Shown: positions 45,486 through 54,224 of the stretch, piece by piece
Position numbering within the stretch: the stretch's first letter is position 1
How the letters are laid out: every line of letters starts with the position of its first letter
Assembly: GCA_022793675.1 (NCBI GenBank)
Contig: JAAWDH010000044.1
Location: 1-64,000, forward strand
Source: Oscillospiraceae bacterium
Lineage (GTDB): Bacteria > Bacillota > Clostridia > Oscillospirales > Ruminococcaceae
Reading direction: 5' to 3'
Length of the DNA stretch: 64,000 nt
Translations under genes and position numbers: made by a program
Notes under the pieces: generated by a model
The model's input: only the letters and a program-made list of their open reading frames with translations
What the model was told of the DNA's origin: nothing
The model's database searches: none

Positions 45486-46628
45486 TCACTTGCTTGAAAC
45501 GACCTCTTCCTGGGAAAGCTCCCGCACCTGGCCGCCCTCTACCTTGAAGACTTTCCCCTCTTCCATCCGCAGCGCGCCGGCAATGTCGCAGCAGGTGATA
45601 AATACCTGGAAGCCCTTGATGCGGTTAAGCAGGTAATCCTGCCGCCCCTGGTCCAGTTCGCTCATCACATCGTCGAGAAGGACCACTGGGTCTTCGCCCG
45701 TAACCCCTTTCAGCAGCATCGCCTCGCCGATCTTCAAGGCGATGGCGCAGCTGCGCTGCTGCCCCTGGGAACCATAGAGCCTGGCAGACAGGCCGTCCAC
45801 CAAAATCTCCAAATCGTCTCTGTGGACGCCCTTGCCGGTAGCGCGCATCCGGATATCGTTTTCGAGGCTTTCCTGCAAGACGGCCAGATAAACGCCTATC
45901 AGCTCGTCGGAATAGACGGACAGTTCCTGGCCCTTCTGGAAAACAGAGGATTCATACCCCAGCGAAAAGGTCTCCTGAAAACCAGAAAAGCCGCCGCAAA
46001 CTTTTTCGCTGACTTCGGAAAGCTTTTTGATATAATCCTGCCGGAAAATGGAGATTGCTGTCCCCATTTTGGCCAGCTGCAAATCCCATACTTCCAGCGT
46101 CCCTTTCGCTTTCTGCCCTTTGGCGGCAATCTCCCGCAGCAGCGCCCCGCGCTGCTCAAGGATGCTGTTATACTGGTTCAGATACCTCGCATAGATAGGC
46201 TTTACCTGGCCGATTGCGGCGTCTAAGAAGGCGCGGCGGGCGGCGGGGCCTTCCTGGACAATCGAAAGGTCGCCAGGATTAAAGGCTACTGAAAGGAACT
46301 CCCCCGAAAGCTCGGTAGGCGTATGCAGCGGCACGCCATTGAGGGACAAACTGCGGCTGCCGCCCATCGATTGGTAACGGATCTGCTGTTCCCGCTGGCG
46401 GTCCTCAAAAGAAAGGCTGACGCGGAAGGCCTTTTCGCCGAAACGCACCATCTGCCCTTCCCTGGCGCCGCGGAAACTCCTGCCGCCGCTGCACAGCGAA
46501 ATCGATTCCAAAAGGTTTGTCTTCCCCTGGGCGTTCTCTCCGAAGATGACGTTGACGCCGCCGCAGGGGGAAAGCTCTGCCGCCGCGATATTCCTGAAAT
46601 TTTCCAGCGCAAGGCGGGTGACCTTCAA
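45486..46628 (-). CDS. recF: recombination mediator RecF
   Basis: 380-residue SMC-like ATPase that loads RecA at gaps. Walker A GENAQGKTNL is near residues 31-40, the signature is near SGLSARLYGSQGQQRS, and Walker B is DPVVLLDDVMSELD. I chose the TTG at 46628: it gives the standard N-terminus (M/L)KVTRLALENFRN and lies 7 bases after AAAGGA, whereas the ATG three codons upstream directly abuts the ribosome site. Confidence 0.94.
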   Translation of the reverse strand: MKVTRLALENFRNIAAAELSPCGGVNVIFGENAQGKTNLLESISLCSGGRSFRGAREGQMVRFGEKAFRVSLSFEDRQREQQIRYQSMGGSRSLSLNGVPLHTPTELSGEFLSVAFNPGDLSIVQEGPAARRAFLDAAIGQVKPIYARYLNQYNSILEQRGALLREIAAKGQKAKGTLEVWDLQLAKMGTAISIFRQDYIKKLSEVSEKVCGGFSGFQETFSLGYESSVFQKGQELSVYSDELIGVYLAVLQESLENDIRMRATGKGVHRDDLEILVDGLSARLYGSQGQQRSCAIALKIGEAMLLKGVTGEDPVVLLDDVMSELDQGRQDYLLNRIKGFQVFITCCDIAGALRMEEGKVFKVEGGQVRELSQEEVVSSK

Positions 46629-46661
46629 AGCGACCATCCTTTCGTCCAGGCACCTTGGGCG

Positions 46662-46874
46662 CTATTTGACAAAAATATCGCACCCCTCCAGCGAGACCTC
46701 GTCGCCGGGGAAGATCTTTTTCCCCCGCTGCAGGCAGGCCTGCCCGTTGACAAAAACCTCGCCGTCGGCAATCAGCTCCTTGGCATGGCCGCCGGTCTCG
46801 GCAATCCCGGTATACTTTAAGAGCTGGTCAAGCCGGATAAATAATGTCTTGATCTTTACATGTCTAATGATCAT
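46662..46874 (-). CDS. yaaA: S4-domain RNA-binding protein YaaA
   Basis: 70 residues, a single S4-like domain (IRLDQLLKYTGIAETGGHAKELIADGEVFVNG). YaaA-type proteins lie between dnaN and recF in most Firmicutes; a role in ribosome assembly is suspected. Its start overlaps the dnaN end by 11 bp, with GAGG 7 bases upstream. Confidence 0.92.
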   Translation of the reverse strand: MIIRHVKIKTLFIRLDQLLKYTGIAETGGHAKELIADGEVFVNGQACLQRGKKIFPGDEVSLEGCDIFVK

Positions 46875-47982
46875 CTTTCAACCTCATAGGCATCACCAAA
46901 AAGACAAAATGCTCGCCTTCCAGCGGCAGCACCTTAATCGGCGACAGCGGCGTGGACATTTCCAAGATCACTTCGTCGGAGACGCTGGCCTTCAAAGCGT
47001 CCAGCATAAAGCGGTTGTTGAAACCAATCTGTAAGCCGTCGCCAGTTACGTCCGCAGGGATACTGTCGCTGACCTTCCCTAGGGAAGTTTCGCAGGAAAC
47101 CTGGATCTGCCCGTCGCCAAATACCGCGCGGATTGGGTTTTTGACTTTTTCGTTGATGATAATGGAAGCGCGGGAAACAACATCGAAGAATGCGCGGACA
47201 TTGACCCGCACCCGAAGCTTGCCGTCGCTGGGGATAGCCGAATTGTAGTTGATAAACTCCCCCTCCAGCAGCCGCGAAATTAGCTGGTAGCCGCCGCACT
47301 CAAAAATGATATGCCGACTGCCGACGTTTAATTGTACCAAATCGTCGTCGCCGGAGGCCAGCCGCCCAATCAGCTTTAAAAGCTCGTTCAGCGTCCGGCC
47401 CGGCACTACAAAGCGGAAATCTTCGGCAAAATCAATCGGTTCGCGGCGCAGCGCCAGCCGTTTGCCGTCCACCGAAACCAGGTGCAGCACCCCGCCTTTG
47501 CCTTCAAACAGCGCGCCGGTCAGCACCGGCGTCGTGCTTTCCTGCGAGATGGCAAAAAGCGTTTCGCTGATCATACTGCGCAGCGTCTTGCCATTGATGG
47601 AGAAGCTGCTTTCCTGGTCGATAATTGGAAGCTCGGGGTATTCGTCGGCATTCATGCCCAGGATGGTAAATTTCGCGCCGCCGCTTTGGATGACCGTCAT
47701 CAGCTTTTCATCTGTGGCGAAAGAAAGCTCGCCGTTGGGCATCTGCCTGATGATTTCTGAAAACAGCCGGCTATTGAGGATAATCTCGCCGTCTTCCTGG
47801 CCTTCAATCTGCAAATCCTTGGTAATGCCCAGCTCAAGGTTGTAGCCAATAACTGAAAGGACGCTGCCTTTGCAGCGCAGCAGGATGCATTCCAAAGCGA
47901 GGACGGTCGATTTTTGGGAAACTGCCGGCGAAACGCTCGTAACAGCTTCGGATAATGCAGCTTTGTCGCAAGTAAATTTCAT
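46864..47982 (-). CDS. dnaN: DNA polymerase III beta subunit (sliding clamp)
   Basis: 372 residues, three repeated clamp domains. It begins MKFTCDKAALSEAVTSVSPAVSQKSTV and ends with VLPLEGEHFVFLVMPMRL, the conserved clamp C-terminus that binds polymerase. It is separated from dnaA by the 593-bp origin region. Confidence 0.97.
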   Translation of the reverse strand: MKFTCDKAALSEAVTSVSPAVSQKSTVLALECILLRCKGSVLSVIGYNLELGITKDLQIEGQEDGEIILNSRLFSEIIRQMPNGELSFATDEKLMTVIQSGGAKFTILGMNADEYPELPIIDQESSFSINGKTLRSMISETLFAISQESTTPVLTGALFEGKGGVLHLVSVDGKRLALRREPIDFAEDFRFVVPGRTLNELLKLIGRLASGDDDLVQLNVGSRHIIFECGGYQLISRLLEGEFINYNSAIPSDGKLRVRVNVRAFFDVVSRASIIINEKVKNPIRAVFGDGQIQVSCETSLGKVSDSIPADVTGDGLQIGFNNRFMLDALKASVSDEVILEMSTPLSPIKVLPLEGEHFVFLVMPMRLKDDH

Positions 47983-48575
47983 AGAGATCCCTCCGTTTTG
48001 AATAATGGAGATGAATACAGTAGCATAAGGCGTCCTTGTATGAGAAACAGCTTTTCATGGGCTGTAAAATCATTTTGACACGCGGTACACAAAGTCGATT
48101 TTGCCGCCGAACAGAAAGGAATGTCTGCGCGAAGCACTTGCAATTCTGTTCGGAGAAACAACAGTGCCTTTCTGCGCGTGGTCAGACATAAGACAAATGA
48201 TAATCAATCATAATAAGAAAAATAGAAAGATAATAGTAGTAGTAATAGGGGGCGTCAAAAACCTGGATAACAGGCTTAAACGCCGCAGCGGCGCGCTTTT
48301 CACGGATTTTTTCTTGTTGGGAAAATCCCTTTTGAAAAGTGGAATTGTTGAGGCTTCAGCGAACTGCCGATTCTCTTGGAGAAGATGTGTAAATTCGGCC
48401 GTGAAGAAGTGGATGGCCGCGGGGAAAATCCGACGTCGAAAAACTGGCCGCCGCTTTTCCAGTGGAAAGGCATTCCGCCCCTTCTGTATGAGGTGGAAAT
48501 ACAAGCCAAAGGCTTTTATATCGGCGTCTGCGCAGGCGGGTTTTCCACTTTTTTGCGGTGAAAAGCCTCCGGGTG
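47983..48575. other. oriC: dnaA-dnaN intergenic region, candidate oriC
   Basis: 593 bp without a gene. It contains the trio/AT-rich element at 48191-48271. TTTCCAC-type DnaA-box variants lie between that element and dnaA: TTCCACT (48339-48345, minus), CTTTCCACT (48471-48479, minus), ATTTCCACC (48492-48500, minus) and TTTTCCACT (48541-48549). In Bacillus subtilis the same gap holds the unwinding site. Confidence 0.8.
48191..48271 (-). other. candidate origin unwinding element with DnaA-trios
   Basis: Read in the direction dnaA to dnaN: a DnaA-box-like TTATCCAGG (48262-48270), a short spacer with GACGCCCC, the trio run TATTACTACTACTATTATC (about 48229-48248) and an AT-rich tract of about 45 bp. 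Read 3'-to-5' on the other strand the run is GAT-AAT-GAT-GAT-GAT-AAT, six consecutive matches to the DnaA-trio rule. The box-to-trio gap is about one helical turn longer than in B. subtilis. Confidence 0.75.
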
Positions 48576-50000
48576 TCATTTGTCGCGGATGTTTTTGATA
48601 AGGTCTTCAATGATCCCTTTTTCGTGCGGGTTGGTGCGCATCAGCTCTTCCACCTTTTTTAGGGTGTAGACAATCGTGGTGTGGTCCCGCCCGCCGAATT
48701 CCTGGCCAATCTGCTTCATTGAAATTTGGGTGATTTCCCGGACAATATAGATGGCCACCTGCCGGGCGGAGGAAATAGGGCCGCTGCGTTTGTTGGAGCG
48801 GATGTCTTCCGGCGAAACCTCGAAAGTCCGCCCCACTTCTTCGATGATTTTTTCGACGGTAACCGGTACCGGCTGCTCGTCGTTGAGGATCTCGCGGATG
48901 ACGCTCTGGGCGCTGGGAAGGGTGATGGGGTCGCCGGTGAGCATTCGGTTGATTTTGAGTTTTTTGACCGCCCCTTCCAGCTGGCGGATGTTGCTTTTTA
49001 GCTTGCTGGCGATGAAATTGACGATATCGTCGGAAATATCCAGCTCCAACAGTTCCGCCTTGCGTTTGATAATCGCAATCCTTGTTTCGGTGTCCGGCGG
49101 CGAAATATCTGCCAACAGCCCCGATTCAAACCGGGAACGGAGCCGGTCTTCGAGCACCTGGACGTCCTTGGGCGGTCGGTCGGAGGTGATGACGATCTGT
49201 TTGCCGTGCTGATGGAGGTCGTTGAAGGTATGGAAAAATTCTTCCTGGGAAGCCTCTTTGCCGGAGAGGAACTGGATATCGTCAATCAGCAGGAAATCGG
49301 CGCTGCGGTATTTTTCCCGCAGGTCGGCCATTGTCTGATGCTTCAGATGGTAGACCACGTCGTTGGTAAAATTTTCGCTGTTGGTGTAGATGATGCTCAG
49401 CTGCGGGTTTTTCTGCGTCACGACGTGCTTGATGGCCATCAGCAGATGGGTTTTGCCCAGGCCGCTTGGCCCATAGATGAACAATGGATTGTAGGGTTTA
49501 GGGCCGTAAAAATCAGCCATGGCGATGGATTTGCAGGCTGTATAGGCGAACTCATTGCGCCCTCCGACAATGAAATTCTCGAATGTGTACTCGTACTCGC
49601 CCGACATGTCCCTTGTTTTGGTGTCGGCGGCGGGCAGCTGCTCTTCTGAAGCTGAGCGGATAACCGGCGGCGCGGTCGGCTCGTAAGTAGGGACAAAGAG
49701 GTCGGCGCCGTCTGCGTTTGCTTCTTCTTGGATTTCTTCGCTTTCCCCTTCTTCTCTGGTGGTAAGCTCTATGGTTACCGCAAACCCCAGCACCTCTTCA
49801 AAAACATTCTGGATGCGGGGAAGGTAGTTGGTTGTAACTTTCTTTTGGAAATGGGTCTGGACCGCCAGCGTAACGACATTATCCTTAAAGCTGACAGGTT
49901 CCAGCGGGTTTATCCAGAGGTTGCAGGCCGTGGGGGAGATTTCCCCGCTGCGGGAGATGCTCTCTTTGACGAGGGTTAGTACTTCGTTAAAGGAATTCAT
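48576..50000 (-). CDS. dnaA: chromosomal replication initiator DnaA
   Basis: 474 residues. Domain I occupies the first about 90 residues and an acidic linker (domain II) runs to about 145. AAA domain III has Walker A GPSGLGKTHL and Walker B LLIDDIQF, and DNA-binding domain IV has the signature GGRDHTTIVYTLKKV. All are complete. Its promoter is bracketed by TTTTCCACA boxes, suggesting autoregulation. Confidence 0.98.
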   Translation of the reverse strand: MNSFNEVLTLVKESISRSGEISPTACNLWINPLEPVSFKDNVVTLAVQTHFQKKVTTNYLPRIQNVFEEVLGFAVTIELTTREEGESEEIQEEANADGADLFVPTYEPTAPPVIRSASEEQLPAADTKTRDMSGEYEYTFENFIVGGRNEFAYTACKSIAMADFYGPKPYNPLFIYGPSGLGKTHLLMAIKHVVTQKNPQLSIIYTNSENFTNDVVYHLKHQTMADLREKYRSADFLLIDDIQFLSGKEASQEEFFHTFNDLHQHGKQIVITSDRPPKDVQVLEDRLRSRFESGLLADISPPDTETRIAIIKRKAELLELDISDDIVNFIASKLKSNIRQLEGAVKKLKINRMLTGDPITLPSAQSVIREILNDEQPVPVTVEKIIEEVGRTFEVSPEDIRSNKRSGPISSARQVAIYIVREITQISMKQIGQEFGGRDHTTIVYTLKKVEELMRTNPHEKGIIEDLIKNIRDK

Positions 50001-50383
50001 GGCTTATCGATCGCACCTTTCCGGCTCTGTATCGGTGGAGAGCCTGGTGAAAAACAAAGCGGCCAAAGGGGCGCTCCGGCAGCTTATAACGGACGATGGG
50101 AAAAATCTTTCCACGGGGGATTGCATGGGAAGAACGCTGCAAATTGCCGCTGCGGTTTAGTTGATAGGGTCGGGGGAAGGCTGTGCAGAAGGCAGCCGGA
50201 AAAAATCAAGAAAACCGCAGCCGATAGGGCTTTATGCAGCAGGAACAGCTTTCCCAAAGCTGTGGACTCGCCCGATGTGGAAAGCGTATAGCAAGTGGGG
50301 ATCAGGGATACGATCAGGCAAAAGTTAAAAACTATAAGGTGGAATTAGCCGGATGTGGAAAACCCTGTATGCACGTTTCTTTT

Positions 50384-50412
50384 ATTATAGCACATCTTTT
50401 TCAGCAAAGCAA
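50384..50412 (-). promoter_or_regulatory. promoter of dnaA, flanked by DnaA boxes
   Basis: TTGCTT-N17-TATAAT on the minus strand, about 385 bp upstream of dnaA. One TTTTCCACA box touches the upstream side of the -35 (50414-50422) and another lies about 20 bp downstream of the -10 (50354-50362). Confidence 0.78.
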
Positions 50413-50670
50413 GTTTTCCACATTATAAAAGTGAATTTTTTTGCTTTGAGACGATTTGCGGCGGCTTGCCGACGCAGCCGGCGATTATAGCGCCGAGGGC
50501 AGGTACCACCTAGACGTATTGGAAGATTTGCCCAATCCAGTATGGGCAGCGGCGGCTTCCTTATTACAGCGGAAAGCTGTAATTTTTCATAAAATCCGGC
50601 TTTTGGATGAGTGAAAGGGGTAAAAAGACAGAAAAACAAGCGCTTGTCTGTGAATTTTTCAAAAAAACGG

Positions 50671-50699
50671 TTGACAATCCCGCCGTCTATCCTTTATAC
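50671..50699 (+). promoter_or_regulatory. promoter of rpmH-rnpA
   Basis: TTGACA-N17-TTATAC (or N18-TATACT), 138 bp upstream of rpmH. Confidence 0.78.
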
Positions 50700-50836
50700 T
50701 ACTAAATTGAGGGTTTTCGCTTTTCGGCAGCGTATTTTTAGAGGCTGCCGGGTTAGGGCGCTGTCGTTTTAGCGCGCCCTTTCAGACCTGAAAGAAAACC
50801 GGAAAATTTTTTGAAGAAGGAAAAGGAGGTCTTGAC

Positions 50837-50971
50837 ATGAAGAGAACCTACCAGCCCAAGAAGCTGCACAGACAGAAGGTCCACGGCTTCAGAAAAAGGA
50901 TGTCCACCGCCAATGGCCGCAAGGTCTTGGCAAGACGGCGTGCGCGCGGCAGAGCTAGACTGAGCTACTAA
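50837..50971 (+). CDS. rpmH: 50S ribosomal protein L34
   Basis: 44 residues: begins [20 protein letters not shown], contains [18 protein letters not shown] and ends LSY. This is the full, highly conserved L34. The ATG lies 7 bases after AAAGGAGG. rnpA follows 187 bp later, as in nearly all bacteria. Confidence 0.98.
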   Translation: MKRTYQPKKLHRQKVHGFRKRMSTANGRKVLARRRARGRARLSY

Positions 50972-51158
50972 GCGAGTCTGGGGCCGGAGTTTGAAACCGC
51001 CGGAAGCGCCAGCTGGAACTGCCAGCCCGAGGGGTCTTTCCCGCAGGAATTCCCGGGAGGGCTTTGCCGGGCGGCAGTTTTAATGCTTTTGCGAAGGTTT
51101 GTAGGAAAAGGGCGTTTGAGCCTACCGGACGCTAAAAAGCCAAAGGGGTGCCATTTTG

Positions 51159-51545
51159 ATGGAAAGTTCCAGCCGGCCGCAGACCCTTACCCTGAATAAG
51201 GAGTTCAAGCGCGCCTATTATCAGGGCAGGAGCAAAGCCAGCCCGTTTTTTGTTTGTTATGTTGTAAAGAACCGGGGCCGTGGGGTCCGTTATGGCATTA
51301 CCACTTCTAAAAAGTTAGGGAACGCAGTGGCGCGCAACCGTGCCCGCCGGGTAATCCGGGCGGCCTTCTTTTCTATCCTTGCCTGGACGGAACCGAATCG
51401 GGATTATGTTTTTGTAGCCAGGGAACGGGTGCTATCGGCTAAGTCCTACCAGGCGGCGGCGGCGATGAAGGGCTGCTTAAAGGCCCTTAAAGAGGGCCAG
51501 GGCCAGAAGCCCAAGGCCCAAGGCGTCTCGGCTGGAAAACGATGA
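51159..51545 (+). CDS. rnpA: ribonuclease P protein component
   Basis: 128-residue basic protein that assists the RNase P RNA in tRNA 5' maturation. The RNR motif region is clear: [25 protein letters not shown]. The start is the ATG 8 bases after AAAGGGG; a TTG directly before it is less likely. Its stop overlaps the yidD start (ATGA). The last 20 residues are a Gln/Lys/Gly-rich tail. Confidence 0.96.
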   Translation: MESSSRPQTLTLNKEFKRAYYQGRSKASPFFVCYVVKNRGRGVRYGITTSKKLGNAVARNRARRVIRAAFFSILAWTEPNRDYVFVARERVLSAKSYQAAAAMKGCLKALKEGQGQKPKAQGVSAGKR

Positions 51546-51817
51546 AGCGTCTGGTTATTGGGCTTGTCCGTTTTTATCAGAAGCATATTTCCCCGCTAAA
51601 AGCGCCTTGCTGCCGTTTTTATCCGACCTGTTCCAGCTATACGCTGCAAGCGGTGGAACGCTTCGGCGTATGGAAGGGATGTTGGCTGGGGTTTTGGCGG
51701 ATTTTACGCTGCAATCCCCTTTTCCGCGGCGGGGTAGACCCTGTACCGGAAACATTTTCTTTTTTGCACCCTGTCCATGGCGGGCCGCGCTGCCCTTCTG
51801 AAAAAGAGGAGCGGTAG
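51542..51817 (+). CDS. yidD: membrane protein insertion efficiency factor YidD
   Basis: 91 residues: [32 protein letters not shown] is the family signature with three conserved cysteines, followed by GGVDPVPE. It assists YidC in inserting membrane proteins. The four-base overlap with rnpA suggests coupled translation. Confidence 0.96.
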   Translation: MKRLVIGLVRFYQKHISPLKAPCCRFYPTCSSYTLQAVERFGVWKGCWLGFWRILRCNPLFRGGVDPVPETFSFLHPVHGGPRCPSEKEER

Positions 51818-51867
51818 GGACAGTTTGAGACGGAGCTTTTTTGGAATTTGAAAGGAATCGATTCGAT

Positions 51868-52986
51868 ATGCGTTTATTCGGCACCCCGCTGGGGTGGATC
51901 ATGTGGCTGATTTATGCCGTGGTCAAAAACTACGGTCTGGCGCTGATCCTTTTTACGCTGGTCATGCGGGCGGTCATCTTCCCGCTGTCTATTAAGCAGC
52001 AGAAGTCTTCGGCTAAGATGGCGGTTTTCCAGCCGAAAATTGCCGAGATCCAGAAACGGCACGCCAACGATAAGCAGAAGCAGCAGGAAGAAATGCTGAA
52101 GCTTTATGAGACGCACGGCTACAACCCAATGAGCGGCTGTTTGCCGATGCTGATCCAGTTCCCGATTTTATTTGGTATTATTGATGTGGTCTATTATCCG
52201 CTGACCCATATCCTGCATCTGGACGGCGATGCGATTACGGCGCTGACGGATGTGATTACGGCGAATATGGGAACGGTTGGTCAGCCGCAGCTCCAGGTCA
52301 TTTCGGCGGTCCAGGATCCGGAGCGGATCGGCTGGTTTGCCTCTATTGCGCCGGATGTGCTGCAAAAGGTGATGGATTTTGATTATACGCTGTTTGGGCT
52401 GGATCTGGGGCAGATCCCAGTGTTTGGCTGGAACTGGCTGGCTGTGGTGCCAATCCTGTCGGGGATTACCTCGCTGTTGGTGTCTGTTGTTTCGATGAAG
52501 CTGACCCCTACGGCCAACGAAGCCAGCGGCGGCATGAAATGGATGATGTACCTGATGCCGCTGATGTCGGTGTGGATCGGCTTTTCACTGCCGGTGGGCG
52601 TTGGCATTTACTGGATCGTTTCCAACCTGCTGGCCGGCGTGCAGTCGGTGGTGCTGCATTATATGTATAATCCCGCTAAGTATAAAGAGGAATATGAGGC
52701 CCAGCTGGAGGCGGAGGCTGCCAAAAGGCGGGCCGAGCGTGAGGAACGCCGGAAGCTCCGCGCTGCAGCCGGAGAGGCTGAGGACGGGGAGCCGAAGCCC
52801 AAAAAGAAGAAAAAGCCCCGCCCTGCGCCGGCGGAAGAAGACCCAGCAGCGCCGGGACGGGACCCCCATGCCGAATATCTGACCGCCAAGGAAATCAACC
52901 GCCGGAGGCTTGCGGAAGCCCGCCGGCGCGATGCGGAAAAGTACGGCGAGGAATATATCGAAGTAACGGATGACGACCTGCGTTAA
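51868..52986 (+). CDS. yidC: membrane protein insertase YidC
   Basis: 372 residues. The five-helix YidC/Oxa1 core lies in residues 1 to about 280: FTLVMRAVIFPLSIKQQKS, NPMSGCLPMLIQFPILFG, and the last helices with MPLMSVWIGFSLPVGVGIYWIVSN. A long basic C-terminal tail with KKKKKPRP-type runs probably contacts the ribosome. The ATG at 51868 follows GAAAGGA; a TTG nine codons upstream is possible. Unlike short Gram-positive forms it has an insertion of about 50 residues between helices 2 and 3. Confidence 0.94.
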   Translation: MRLFGTPLGWIMWLIYAVVKNYGLALILFTLVMRAVIFPLSIKQQKSSAKMAVFQPKIAEIQKRHANDKQKQQEEMLKLYETHGYNPMSGCLPMLIQFPILFGIIDVVYYPLTHILHLDGDAITALTDVITANMGTVGQPQLQVISAVQDPERIGWFASIAPDVLQKVMDFDYTLFGLDLGQIPVFGWNWLAVVPILSGITSLLVSVVSMKLTPTANEASGGMKWMMYLMPLMSVWIGFSLPVGVGIYWIVSNLLAGVQSVVLHYMYNPAKYKEEYEAQLEAEAAKRRAEREERRKLRAAAGEAEDGEPKPKKKKKPRPAPAEEDPAAPGRDPHAEYLTAKEINRRRLAEARRRDAEKYGEEYIEVTDDDLR

Positions 52987-53016
52987 CAGCGTCTGAATTC
53001 AAGAAAGGGGCTTATT

Positions 53017-54129
53017 ATGACTCGGGAATATGTTGCAATGGCGAACACTGTAGAGGAAGCGATTACCATCGCCTGCAGGGAACTGGGAATTTCAGAGGAT
53101 GATTGCTCTCCTGAAATCCTTCAGATGCCGAAAAAGGGCCTTTTTGGGAAGATCAAACAGCAGGCTAAGGTTCGGGTGGTCATCGAGACAGAAGACAGCT
53201 TAAAAGAGCTTTTGGATACGCCCCAGGCGGCCGAGCCTGTCCGTGCAGCCCAGCAGCCGGCTGCTTCTGTCCGGCAGACGGTTCCTGTACAGCCGGCAGC
53301 TCCAGCGCAGCCCGTGCAGGAAAAACCTGTCGCTAAGCCAGCTGTTGTGCCGGAAGCGCCGGTAGCCCCTGCTGTGCAGGCTGAAGCGCCGCAGCCGTTG
53401 TCTGCCGAGGAAATTGCCGAAGCAGCGCCGAAGATTGAATTGGCAAAAAATTACCTGAATGCGATTTTTGCCCAGATGGGTATCAACGGTATTTCGATGG
53501 TTTTCAACCAGATTGAAGGCCGGACGGTGATCGTCCGGTTGGAGGGCGATGAGATTGGTTCGGTTATTGGCAAGCGGGGCGAGACATTGGACGCCGTCCA
53601 GTATCTGGTTTGCCTGGCTGCTAACCGGCTGGAAGGCGAATACGTTCGCTTTACGCTGAATGCCGGCAATTACCGTGAAAAACGGGAGGAAACCTTGAAA
53701 GCCCTTGCCCAGCGGATGGCAAAGAAAGTGCTGAAGACTGGCCGTCCGGTGGCGCTTGAACCGATGAACCCTTACGAGCGCCGGATTATCCATGCAGTGG
53801 TTACTGATATTGACGGCGTTTTTTCCAAGTCGACCGGTGAAGAGCCCAACCGTAAAGTCGTCATCAAATCCTCCCGTCCCAGCGGCAGTTATCGCGGCCG
53901 CAGCGACAGCGGAGAGGGGCGTGAAGTCCGCCGGGATGAAAGGCGCCGTCCCCGCAGGCAGGGAGGCGAGCGGAACCCCGACCGTCCCCGGCGTCCTGTG
54001 CCGGCGTTTGAAGAGCATACCGGTGCGCCCGAAACGGCTGCGCCTGAGGCGAAACCAGCCCAGCAGCGGGGCGAGGCCCATCGGATTGACGACGATGTAA
54101 AGCTTTACAGCAGGATTGAGATTGATTGA
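53017..54129 (+). CDS. khpB: RNA-binding protein KhpB (Jag)
   Basis: 370 residues: a Jag-N domain (1 to about 55, with KKGLFGKIKQQAKV), a Pro/Ala/Gln-rich linker, a type II KH domain (about 160-225, GSVIGKRGETLDAVQYL) and an R3H domain (about 225-290, MNPYERRIIHAVV). A basic Arg-rich tail follows. KhpB proteins bind many mRNAs and small RNAs and affect cell elongation. Position after yidC is typical. The tail is longer than in Bacillus. Confidence 0.93.
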   Translation: MTREYVAMANTVEEAITIACRELGISEDDCSPEILQMPKKGLFGKIKQQAKVRVVIETEDSLKELLDTPQAAEPVRAAQQPAASVRQTVPVQPAAPAQPVQEKPVAKPAVVPEAPVAPAVQAEAPQPLSAEEIAEAAPKIELAKNYLNAIFAQMGINGISMVFNQIEGRTVIVRLEGDEIGSVIGKRGETLDAVQYLVCLAANRLEGEYVRFTLNAGNYREKREETLKALAQRMAKKVLKTGRPVALEPMNPYERRIIHAVVTDIDGVFSKSTGEEPNRKVVIKSSRPSGSYRGRSDSGEGREVRRDERRRPRRQGGERNPDRPRRPVPAFEEHTGAPETAAPEAKPAQQRGEAHRIDDDVKLYSRIEID

Positions 54130-54160
54130 GCGCCAGGAACTAGATTCTGCGCGCTGTCCG

Positions 54161-54197
54161 GACAGGCCTTTGCCCCATGGGCGGGGCCTGTCTTTTT
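54161..54197 (+). terminator. terminator between khpB and mnmE
   Basis: GACAGGCC / GGCCTGTC with an inner CCCATGGG, followed by five Ts; it starts 31 bp after the khpB stop. mnmE starts 28 bp later, so either read-through or a separate promoter serves mnmE. Confidence 0.75.
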
Positions 54198-54224
54198 ACA
54201 GGTTTGGGAAAGGCAGGGGTGTGG

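Larger units (their letters stand above)
50001..50836. other. dnaA-rpmH intergenic region with DnaA boxes
   Basis: 836 bp between divergent dnaA and rpmH, without a gene. DnaA-type boxes: CTTTCCACG (about 50108-50116), CTTTCCACA (minus, 50276-50284), TTTTCCACA (minus, 50354-50362) and TTTTCCACA (plus, 50414-50422). The dnaA promoter and the rpmH promoter lie at its centre and right end. Together with the dnaA-dnaN gap this would make a bipartite origin. Confidence 0.7.
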
